Positions 37,885 to 45,893 of a stretch of DNA of 64,000 bases are shown here, piece by piece. The stretch is taken from positions 37,501-101,500 of the forward strand of contig CAJNDS010002538.1 in the NCBI GenBank assembly GCA_905221605.1. Reading direction: 5' to 3'. The DNA comes from Symbiodinium natans. Lineage: Eukaryota > Sar > Dinophyceae > Suessiales > Symbiodiniaceae. The position numbers were made by a program, and so were the translations under genes. The stretch's first letter is position 1. Every line of letters starts with the position of its first letter. The notes below the pieces were generated by a model, which saw only the letters and a program-made list of their open reading frames with translations, was not told the DNA's origin and ran no database searches.

Positions 37885-39930
37885 GTGAGGCCATCGATGC
37901 AAGAATTTCGGTTCTGCATTTCAGCTTCTCTTGAGCCGCTAGGCCAAACGCAGGGCGGTGAGTGTTCCTTGAATGATCCCTCTCCCAAATGATGCTACCA
38001 CCCCTTCAGAGCACAAAACGATCTTTAGGATTTTCCAGACGATGCTTCCATGCCATAGTCTATATCAGTCAAACAATTGAAGCGGTTGTGAACCTATCCA
38101 GTCCATCGGCAAGTGGTTGCCCAAGCAGGCTAAAGACATAGTTCGCAGTGTTTAGCCGTAGCAGCCATCACGAAAACAACAATCAAGAAAAACGCAGATG
38201 TACCAGGCGCCTAAATCTACCCTCTCATTGCTTCCTCCATGTCTGATGAAAGAAGGCTTCAATCCAACAAGAAATGCAAACAGAGTGGCAAAGATACTCG
38301 CGGCCAAGTGGTCTTGTGTAAACGGAAGATATCGACCCAGTACTTCCTAGATCTATGCACGCGACGATCGGAAAATGGCTCCTCCAAACACCGAGGCCCT
38401 GCAACCACAAATCCTGTGCGTCTAAGCATAATAACCAACAAAAGCACATTCCCAACCAACTAACGGAACAAGCTCCTTAACATGAGCTTTCTGTCGCGGT
38501 GCAGCCTGAGTGGCTTTTGCATTCCGTCTGCTCTCAGCACAACTCAGACTACCTGCAAGGTAAACACCCTCTCTTCTCAAAGCTGACAAATCCGCCCATC
38601 ACAGGCCCAGGGCCCCGCAGAAAATGGGGTTCCTCTGCGTCTCCACGTTTCAGGGTTTTCGGGCTTTTTGTAGGGCTTCTTGGACTTTGTAGGGCTGAGA
38701 GAGTGTGGGAGGCTTCTGGGTTGACAGGCCTTTTGGGGTTCAAACCTGGAGGAGTCGGGCCTTGCATGGGCTAAGGATAGTTTAGGGTTTAGGGTTTAGG
38801 GTTTAGGGTTTAGGGTTTAGGGCTTGAGAGAGAGCTCATTTTGGCGATGAAATGAAGCCTAAAAGTGGGGTCGTATACCCTAGGCTACGACGATACTTCC
38901 TCTTTGTTTGAGTGAATCACAAACCTTTTGAGGGCTCTGTGGTCCCCAAAAGGCCTTGTGGAATTTTCAAGGGTCAATTTGATGATGAGCTGAATTCAGG
39001 TCAGCATATGGCTGGAAATGGAGCTGCATGTTTCAGTTTTTCAGGGCTGTTTGGGGTTTAGGGTTTAGGGGTTAGGGTTTTTGTGTTCGGGTTTCAGGGC
39101 TTCCCCCGGGCAATGCGCCTATGAGCCCAAAAACTCTCCTGTGAGGATCCCTGACCACTCGCGCGCTCTCTCAGAACCACTCTCAAACCCGACTACCCCC
39201 CAACAGCAACACTGCACAACCTAAACCCGAATTCAAACCTTAAACCCTATACAAACCTTACACAACACCCGAAATTCCTGGGAGCCGGACCACCCCTCTT
39301 CACAAGGGCCGCAGCCCTGCGTTTCGGAACCTGTGGCTTGGGAGGCGCGAGCATGGCCTTGAAGCGACCCCAACAGGCGATTTAGAACGACCGAACCACC
39401 ATCCCACCATCTACAAAAACACTCAGCTCAGCTCCTCAGGCTGCAAAAGCCGTGTACGAGTGGGGGGCCTAGGTGAAGCTGGCCCGCAGGCTTCCCCCAC
39501 CATGACCTGCATGAGACCCTTACTCAGGAGCTGAGCCGCAAAAATGTCCCAGAAGTGTCGTGCACCCCCAAACCCGAAACCCCAAACCCTGAACCCCGAA
39601 ACCCCCACATACATTTGTTGCCATCCAAACATATCCCCCCCAAGCGTATGTTTAGTCTGCCTAGCCGGACCGTCAAATAGTGTAAGGCCACACCAAAATA
39701 TCCCTACATACACACACACACACACATATGTCTTAATTAAAGGCCCTATACGAGTCCGAATCCCTGCCCTACACCCTAAACCCTATTATAAGCCCTAAAC
39801 CCTAAACCCTGACCCCGCCAGGTGCCAATGCTTGTGCAGCCACTCCAAAAGCTGAGCTGCATGTACCCTAAGTCCTATTTCTAAACCCTATAAACCCTAA
39901 ACCCCACACCCTAAACCCTAAACCCTAAAT
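37885..39930. other. Unassigned stretch between plus-strand exon candidates
   Basis: 38040-38460 is repeat-free with frames on both strands (plus CKRKISTQYFLDLCTRRSEN; minus RKYWVDIFRLHKTTWPRV), possibly exonic. A diverged family A introner is at 38845-38965 (ATGAAATGAAGCC to GGTCCCCAAAAGG). A TTTAGGG array is at 38780-38825 and a CA run at 39711-39726. Confidence 0.3.
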
Positions 39931-39945
39931 TCGTGCACCCGCAGT

Positions 39946-40130
39946 TCCGCCCGCTTTTTTTGGGGCACTCGACATCTGCTCACAGGGCTGGGCAGCTGCC
40001 ACTGGTCTCGCTGACGGAGCCCCAGACTTTCTTGGCGCCATTGCAGATTGGCGTGCAATGCAAGGCGCGTGAGAAGTCCTCCGTTGACCAAGATGACACA
40101 TGGCGACTGCTACCAGGCGCGCTGGATTTA
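39946..40130 (+). CDS. Possible plus-strand exon
   Basis: After acceptor cacccgcag|TTC the plus frame reads FRPLFLGHSTSAHRAGQLPL then VSLTEPQTFLAPLQIGVQCK. TTTATAGGG repeats start at 40130. Probably the same gene as 40210-40344. Confidence 0.4.
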
Positions 40131-40209
40131 TAGGATTTATAGGGTTTATAGGTTTATAGGGTTTATAGGGTTTGTAGGGTGTGTAGGTTTGAAGGGTTTC
40201 GGGTTGAGG

Positions 40210-40344
40210 GCACCATGCAAGGAGCGATTCCTGCAGCTGAGCTTCACTGAGCTTGATGTTGCAGCCGTGTTCAGCCGGAACCGTCTTCAGGGCTTTCTGT
40301 CCACCTTGCTGTTGTGCCTACACTTAGGTCACAAAGAAGCATAG
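40210..40344 (+). CDS. Possible 3' exon, plus strand
   Basis: Reads CKERFLQLSFTELDVAAVFS then RNRLQGFLSTLLLCLHLGHK and a stop at 40344. It is repeat-free and follows a short TTTATAGGG intron-like block. Unknown product. Confidence 0.4.
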   Translation, partial: APCKERFLQLSFTELDVAAVFSRNRLQGFLSTLLLCLHLGHKEA

Positions 40345-40439
40345 GGCAATCACATCGGATGTGGCCCATCGAGGTCTCTGTGCTGGGAAACTTCACTAGG
40401 GTTTAGGGCTTCTTCGGATAAACGAGGGCTTTTGGGATC

Positions 40440-40660
40440 ATGGTTCATCTTTAGGGGAAGGGTTTATAGAGCTCAGCAACTCTGATCCAGACAGGCTGCA
40501 ACTGTGCCACATCCAGAAACTGCCTCTGTATTGACAGTCCACGCTGCAGCATTTCTGGCCCACAGACAGGGACTTCTCGATTGCCGCTGCCTCCTGAGCT
40601 ATGCGAGCTACATCTCTCCGCTCTCTGTATTTGCGAACCGCCAGTACCAGTAGCACGGGC
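40440..40660 (-). CDS. Possible minus-strand exon with internal frame change
   Basis: The minus strand reads VRKYRERRDVARIAQEAAAI then EKSLSVG in one frame and MLQRGLSIQRQFLDVAQLQP in the next. The change falls near TGTGGGCCAGAAATG. Either a one-base indel or a false frame. Confidence 0.35.
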
Positions 40661-40689
40661 TTTCCAGGAATATGAGGGTCTACCGTCCC

Positions 40690-41245
40690 TAAACCCCAAA
40701 CCCTAAGCCCCTAAACCCTAAACCCTAAACCCTAAACCCTAAAGGGTCAAGACTGCCTCCGCCCGCAGTTTCTCCACCACCGCGCGCCCTGTGATCGGAG
40801 GCCACTTCTGTTGGAGGAGCCCGAGGGTCGCATTTGTAGGGTAGGACCAAGCATCTCGGCCTACAGGGCGCAGGCGGAGGTTTAAGGGTTTAGGGTTTAG
40901 GGTTTAGGGTTTCGGGTTTAGGGTTTGGGGCTTAGCAATGGCGAACACCCCACAAGAGTCCCTCAAGCAACACATCCCACTCCTACGCCTACACCCTAGA
41001 CACAAGAGAAGAAAGCGCCAGACCGCCACAGTAAACCTAAACCCTAATCCCTAAACCCTTATAAACCCTTATAAACCCTAAACCCTAAACCCTAAACCCT
41101 TAAACCTTCCAGGGCCTGCTAGGGCCAGCGCACGCAGCGCCAGCTCGGCAAGCCCCCGCTCAATCTGCGCAGGCGGACTGGGTGGGGGAAACTTTGCCGC
41201 GGTGCGCCAAGGCCACCGCTTTTGGGGCGTAGAGCTTCTTGGGCT
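40690..41245. other. Bracketed islands and arrays
   Basis: CCCTAAA arrays at 40690-40745 and 41035-41105; TTTAGGG at 40880-40935. Islands 40750-40875 (minus ITGRAVVEKLRAEAV) and 41110-41245 (minus PAQIERGLAELALRALALAG) are helical exon candidates. The second resembles the left-hand repeat motif. Confidence 0.4.
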
Positions 41246-41337
41246 ATAAACCCTAAACCCTAAACCCTAAACCTTAAACCCTAAACCCTAAACCCTAAAC
41301 CCTAAACCCTAAGCCGCATATAGGGTTTAAGGGTGGA

Positions 41338-41405
41338 AGGGTGCTTCCTCGAATCATCTGGGATGACGTGTGCAGGAGTTCGCTGTAGAAGCTGAAACAA
41401 TGTAG
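41338..41405 (-). CDS. Possible exon
   Basis: After acceptor attgtttcag|C the minus strand reads FYSELLHTSSQMIRGST. It lies downstream of the atypical-kinase exons on the same strand. Confidence 0.35.
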
Positions 41406-41438
41406 GAGTTTTTGTTGGGTGTCTAGGAGTTCAATAGC

Positions 41439-41555
41439 TACTTGGAGGTTCATGATTACTTTTAACTAGGGCTAAAGTAAGTACCCTAAGTACGGACTGA
41501 AGTTTCCACACTTATCAAAAGTACGCATAAGTACCCATGAACCTGCAAGTAGGGT
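41439..41555. mobile_element. Introner, family B (complete)
   Basis: CTACTTGGAGGTTCATG at the left, CCCATGAACCTGCAAGTAG at the right. About 117 bp with internal GTACCCTAAGTAC. Confidence 0.65.
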
Positions 41556-41662
41556 TGAGGGCCTAACTACCAACCCTAAAACCCTAAACCCCCTAAATCC
41601 TAAACCCTAAACCCGAAAAAACCCTAAACCCCTAAACCCGAAACCCTAAACCCTATGCCCAC

Positions 41663-41754
41663 CTGGATCTTGGAGATTTGTGAGTGCCACCCTTTCAAGA
41701 TGCCTGGCGCCCCATACTGGCCAAAGGCAGTGGCACATGTGCCTGCACCCAATC
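41663..41754 (-). CDS. Atypical kinase gene: exon GAGTCATAFGQYG
   Basis: Acceptor tctccaag|GAT at a family A introner, donor ATCCAG|GT. Reads LGAGTCATAFGQYGAPGILK then GWHSQISKIQ in the most protein-like frame. Confidence 0.5.
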
Positions 41755-44183
41755 CTTGGAGACCAAAGGTAAAGGACCCCTAAAAAGATTGATTCATGAT
41801 CCATATGAAGAGTCACCTCGAAATACCCCAAATCGGTTTAGGGTTTAGGGTTGAAAAAGATTGAAAGATTGATGCATGATTCGTATGAAGAGTCACCCCG
41901 AAATACCCTTCAAAACAACAAAAGAGGGAACTTGTACCTTCCTTGGTCCGCAAGGGTCCTCCGCGTCGGCCCTCGCACATGAGCACCAGGATGTGCGACG
42001 AAACCCAGCTCAGCCGCCTGTGTCCCAGACCCTCCAGGATCTGAACGAAGTCGTCCAAGCAACAAGGCTCAGAGAAGCCCAGGTCAATCTCTACCTCAAG
42101 AAGCTAAGAGTAGGGTTTAGGGTTTAGGGTTTAGGGTTTAGGGTTTAGGGTTTAGGGTTTAGGGTTTAGGGTTTAGGGTTTAAGGTTGAGGGTTTACGGT
42201 TGAGGGTTGAGGGTTGAGGGTTGGGGGTTGTAAGGTAGGGAGGATACCGGGAGACAGCCTTAATATGACAAAAAGCGCAAGGCCTTGGCTTCTGAGGTGC
42301 GGCCTGCGATGGAGTAGTCACAATGTTGTCCTTGTTCCAGGATAGGATATTAGGTCTTATCATCCCCATAATCAACCCTCTACGGGGCGTTTTAGCGGGG
42401 ATATACCCTAAACCCTAAACCCTAAAACCCTAAACTCTTCGGGCATCATCGCCCCTCCTTGTTCATGGCCATGTTCTCTTCCAAGGCCATCTCGCCCCCA
42501 ACCAACAAGTCATTGAAGAGGTCATTCCGCCCCGTGAGCCAGTCAAACATGGCGATTTCACCTATCCTTGGGGGACCAAGTTAACCCTAAAAAGGGTTTC
42601 TAGGGTTCATATACCTTAAAAGGCATTAGAGTAGTATAGGATATACGACCCCTAAACTAAAAAACCCCAAGCCCGAAACCCTCAACCCCTAAACCCTAAA
42701 CCCCTAAACCCCTAAACCCCTAAACCCCTAAACCCCTAAACCCCTAAACCCCTAAACCCCTAAACCCTAAACCCTAACCCTAAACCCTAAACCCTAAACC
42801 CTAAACCGGTCCCCAAGGCTCTGCACCCAGAAAGGCTGGGAGCTGGTGGTGCAGGGAAGGTCATCTCTTTCGCTGACGAACTCCTCAGGGTTGCGCTCTG
42901 GGGAGGCTGCTTGAGGGTTTAGGGGGTTTGGGGGGTTTAGGGAGCTTAGGGGGTTTTGGAGGGTTTTGGGGGGTTTAGGGTTCATCTTGAATCTGTGAAG
43001 TCATTACTAAGAGAGTCTCCTGCAGCAAGGCCCACTGCTTCTTCTGGCTGTGGAACTCTGCCGCGGCCTCCTTCAAGTCCTCGTGCTGAAAGACAGCTGG
43101 GCAAGAAGCTGGCGACACCTGAAGTACCTTGGGGACGAATTCTGAACCCACAAAAGGGTTCATGGTTCATATGACCTTACTAGGAATTATAGTAGCACAA
43201 GGTATAGGACCCCAATTTTAGGGTTCATGTGGTCCCCAAGGCACGCGCGGCGTGGGTACGCCCAGGACGTGGGCAAGCTGGGAGGCCTGGACGGCCCGAT
43301 TGTAGGAGCCCTGCTCCTGGTCCGCGAGCTTCAGCGCCCAGCGCCTACCAGTAGAATCCTCCAGGCCATACCTTGGGGACCAAACAAACCCTAAAATGGG
43401 GGTCATAGACCCTACACTACCATAACTCCTACTAAGGCATATGAACCCTAAATAGACCCTACACTACTACAACTCCTACTAAGGGATATGAACCATACAT
43501 AGACACCCATACTACTATAACCCCCCCCCTTTTTCGGTATATGAGCCCTAAACCCTTTCAGGGTTCATGTGGTCCCCAAGGTGCGCCGCTGCGAGATCCT
43601 GCCGCAGGCGGTTGGTCCCGCCAGACAGGGGCCTCACGCTCCGGAGGTGCTCGATGCCGCAGGCTGACAGGGAACATGAGCTGCAGACCTGCTGGAGGTC
43701 ACAAAGACAGGGTGTATAGGGTTTATAGGGTTTATAGGGTTTATAGGGTTTATAGGGTTTAGGGTTGGACAGGGCCCAGGCATTCCTGCTCAGACTGCAG
43801 CAAAATGCCCTGCAACAACATCTTTTCTTTCGGGACTCATTGAGGCCAAGAAGGTTTTATGATCCATATCCCGAGCCAGTGATTCTAAGTAATCCCTCCC
43901 CTTTGTATTAAACATATTAAACCCCCCCCCCCCCGGCCCCACCCCCGAATATTAAATACCCCCCCTCCCCGCCGCCGCCATATACTCCAACATAACTAGA
44001 ATGGGAGCATTTAACTATGACGGGAGTATCTAAAATATTAGAAGGGAGGGTGGGGGGGGGGGGGGGGGTTCTGTTTAGTGAAGGGGAGTAATCGAGTGAA
44101 GCACCCTCTGCGCCTTCTCTTCCCAGCAGCCGCATCCATCCAATGGCTGGCAGCCAGGAGAGGTCACGCCATGGAGGAGACTC
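41663..44183 (-). CDS. Atypical kinase-like gene with introner introns
   Basis: Exons run right to left at 44105-44183, about 43770-43809, 43585-43688, 43245-43371, about 42985-43127, about 42820-42906, 42453-42566, 42259-42303, about 41958-42094 and 41663-41754. The joined protein has a Gly-rich loop (RPLSGGTNRLRQDL), a lysine strand (GRRWALKLADQE) and a catalytic-loop-like segment (IAMFDWLTGRNDLFNDLLVG) followed by EMALEEN. This order resembles PI3/4-kinase-like and actin-fragmin-kinase-like folds, where the loop normally reads G-N-x-D-R. Here N-D is kept but Arg and His are absent, so activity is doubtful. Four introns are family A introners. Both ends of the gene are unresolved. Coordinates span introns. 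Confidence 0.5.
41755..41950. mobile_element. Family A introner with internal duplication
   Basis: CCTTGGAGACCAAAGG at the left, CCTTGGTCCGCAAGG at the right. Inside, a segment of about 50 bp (AAAAAGATTGA to GAAATACCC) occurs twice, at 41781-41828 and 41853-41905, separated by TTTAGGG units. Confidence 0.55.
41958..42094 (-). CDS. Atypical kinase gene: exon VEIDLGF
   Basis: Acceptor cttgag|GTA. Reads VEIDLGFSEPCCLDDFVQIL then EGLGHRRLSWVSSHILVLM. The left edge is at the introner 41755-41950. Phase to the previous exon is unresolved. Confidence 0.5.
42110..42185. repeat. TTTAGGG array, about 10 units
   Basis: A perfect array followed by TTGAGGG variants, intronic in the atypical kinase gene. 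Confidence 0.9.
42259..42303 (-). CDS. Atypical kinase gene: 45-bp micro-exon
   Basis: Acceptor ccatcgcag|G, donor TTAAG|GC. Joins the previous exon (NMAMNKEG) to give PHLRSQGLALFVIL in phase. Confidence 0.45.
42453..42566 (-). CDS. Atypical kinase gene: catalytic-loop-like exon
   Basis: Acceptor ccccaag|G at the family A introner, donor GAGGG|GC. Reads IGEIAMFDWLTGRNDLFNDL then LVGGEMALEENMAMNKE. Confidence 0.65.
42567..42818. mobile_element. Family A introner carrying a CCCCTAAA array
   Basis: The left part (CTTGGGGGACCAAGTTAACC with GGGTTCATATACC) and the right end (GGTCCCCAAGG at 42806-42816) are family A. Between them lie about 125 bp of CCCCTAAA/CCCTAAA units (42680-42805). The whole unit is excised as one intron with AAG|G acceptor and probable GA donor (GTGCA|GA). 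Confidence 0.65.
42820..42906 (-). CDS. Atypical kinase gene: exon ERNPEEFVSERDD
   Basis: The minus strand reads ASPERNPEEFVSERDDLPCT then TSSQPFWVQ. Joining with a GA donor gives FWVQ then IGEIAMFDW in frame. The acceptor near ctcaag|CA is less certain. Confidence 0.5.
42985..43127 (-). CDS. Atypical kinase gene: exon VLQVSPASC
   Basis: Acceptor ccccaag|GTA at the introner 43128-43244. Reads VLQVSPASCPAVFQHEDLKE then AAAEFHSQKKQWALLQETL. The donor is either ATTCAA|GA or TTA|GTAATG. Confidence 0.6.
43128..43244. mobile_element. Family A introner, 117-bp intron
   Basis: CTTGGGGACGAATTCTGAACCC to GGGTTCATGTGGTCCCCAAGG. On minus the donor is CGC|GTGCC and the acceptor CCCCAAG|GTA, phase 0. Exactly spans the gap between two exons whose frames match after removal. 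Confidence 0.75.
43245..43371 (-). CDS. Atypical kinase gene: lysine-strand exon
   Basis: 127 bases: one phase base plus 42 codons. Reads YGLEDSTGRRWALKLADQEQ then GSYNRAVQASQLAHVLGVPT and PR. The acceptor is ccccaag|G and the donor CGC|GT, both inside introner ends. Confidence 0.7.
43372..43584. mobile_element. Family A introner, internally triplicated, 213 bp
   Basis: Family A ends with a GC donor (GCGGC|GCACC) and AAG|G acceptor on minus. The interior has three tandem copies of a segment of about 55 bp (CCCTA...ACTACTATAACTCC...ATATGAACC), like the element at 50027-50250. Confidence 0.7.
43585..43688 (-). CDS. Atypical kinase gene: Gly-rich loop exon
   Basis: 104 bases: 34 codons plus two. 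Reads VCSSCSLSACGIEHLRSVRP then LSGGTNRLRQDLAA. The acceptor is ctccagcag|GTC. Joins the next exon through GC|G (Ala). Confidence 0.7.
43710..43765. repeat. TTTATAGGG array
   Basis: Five TTTATAGGG units and one TTTAGGG. The open frame YRVYRVYRV across it is an artefact. Confidence 0.85.
44105..44183 (-). CDS. Atypical kinase gene: upstream exon
   Basis: Acceptor tctccaag|GAG at a family A left half (44184-44245). Reads ESPPWRDLSWLPAIGWMRLL then GREGAE before GT. Confidence 0.5.
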
Positions 44184-44245
44184 CTTGGAGACCAAAGGAT
44201 CCATAAAAAGGGGTTTATGATTCATATACCTTCATGGAAATTATA
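44184..44245. mobile_element. Family A introner, left half only
   Basis: CTTGGAGACCAAAGGATCC, then GGTTTATGATTCATATACC, then replaced by CCCTATAAA/CCCTAAA units (44245-44320). Confidence 0.5.
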
Positions 44246-45380
44246 GGGTATCCCTAAACCCTATAAAGCCTGAACCCTATATAAACCCTAAACCCTAAAC
44301 CCTAAATCCTAAACCGGAAACCCACCGGAAACCCCAACTCTAGGCATTTGGTTCCCCTGCAAGGCTCTGCTGGCGAACTGCAGCTCCAAAGCGCGCCGCA
44401 GCGGTCAGGAGAAGCCACCATCTTAACCCATCCATCTGTGGCTTCATCTGGATTCTGGGCCCTTTGTGTAACCCTAGACGTTTTGTTCTTTGCTTTTCTC
44501 TGAATGTGCTACAACAAAAATCACCCGCAAAAAGGGCCCAAAACGCAGGTCACTATTTCTCAGACAACTCACGAGCTGCGCGGGGTGGGAGGCTACTTTT
44601 CTGATGGGACTCACGGGAAATTCTGCAAAGGGGTTATGGTCCGTAGAGTTCTACACCGATAAGTCGCGAAAGGGTGCATGAAATGAGGGCCCAATAGCCT
44701 TTATAGAAAATAAAGATACAGGTTCGAGTCGGTCAGAACACACCAAGAACACGAAAAGGGGGTTGAGGCTTATGATTCCAGACATAGGGCTCACCTAAGC
44801 AGCACTGGCCTGATCGAACACCATTGCTACTCTTGACAGTGAGGTTTTTTTGAAGGCTCAAAATATTGTTGGGCTGAAGTGCAAGTGCTTGGGATGTAGC
44901 GGTGGCGGGGTTCAACGTTTCTTGGGCTCGTGGGCTCGAAGATTCTCGGCCATGTGGGGCATTGTTGTTTTGCATACGCTTTAGGAATAATGAAAAGTTA
45001 TGGGGTCTAACTATCTGCATGTTCGCCAAGTGCAAAACAACCAAAAGCACCCCACCCCCGATGCAGTATGCTTCCTAAACCCTAAACCCCTAAACCCTAA
45101 ACCCCAAACCCTAAACCCTAAACCCAAACCCCAAACCCTAAACCCTAAGAATTCGTCCTTAAGGATGCGGGTGCCTCCACGAGAGGTTCCCGGACGTCGT
45201 ACAAGTGGCCACCGGCTCCCGGGCACGGCACCTCTGGCTTGGAGAGCCCTGGGGCTGAGGGTTTCGGGTCCATAGGGTTGAGCATAGATACAGATATATA
45301 TATATATACATATGTATATATATATATATTTTTACAAATTAAAGCTATATGTCTATGGTTTTGTAAAAGGCGTCAGATGA
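44246..45380. other. Unassigned stretch between atypical kinase and Hint genes
   Basis: CCCTAAA arrays (44270-44320, 45075-45150), repeat-free sequence at 44340-45060 with weak frames, a GC-rich island 45155-45260 (minus EVPCPGAGGHLYDVREPLVE, a possible exon), and a TA microsatellite (45288-45330). Poly-G at 44053-44070 lies just left. Confidence 0.3.
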
Positions 45381-45384
45381 AACT

Positions 45385-45893
45385 GGCACCTGCGAAAAGA
45401 AGCTCTGCATTCGATGGCGTGTGCAAGCTCTCGCCAATCCAGGTCGTCGCAATTCGCCACGCTGAAGCACTCAACCTGCGATCTTCTGCGCGAGGTCCAA
45501 AACTGTGAGCCACGTCTGCACAGGATCTAAATCAAAACAGCTCTCCTGCACACACCGCGCGCCCCTCTCGACATGACGACAACGTGATCACTGAGGTCAA
45601 TGCTATTCAATGCTACAAGGATACTAGACACGCCCTTATCTACACCCTCCTTCCCACAGACCGTGTGCTCGGTATGTCGAGCTGGGGCCGCGTGCGCTGC
45701 CCTCGAGCGACTCCGGCAACAAGCCCGCAAGCAGCTGAGGCACAGGCTCTTCCAGCCGTGCTCTGAGCTGAATGTGGCCACGCGTCACCCGAGATGCATG
45801 AATGTTGACTCTAAGAACTACCAACTCACGCAGACGCTAAAATGCTGGCTCTGTGTCTAGTGACCTATATGGCTTGGGGAACCCAATTCACCT
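45385..45893. other. Hint gene 3' flank, duplicated at 62785-63292
   Basis: This segment matches 62785-63292 over most of its length (for example ACAGACCGTGTGCTCGGTATG and GGCACAGGCTCT). It shows that the Hint duplication extends beyond the coding region. The small open frames here are not conserved in the copy. Confidence 0.7.
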
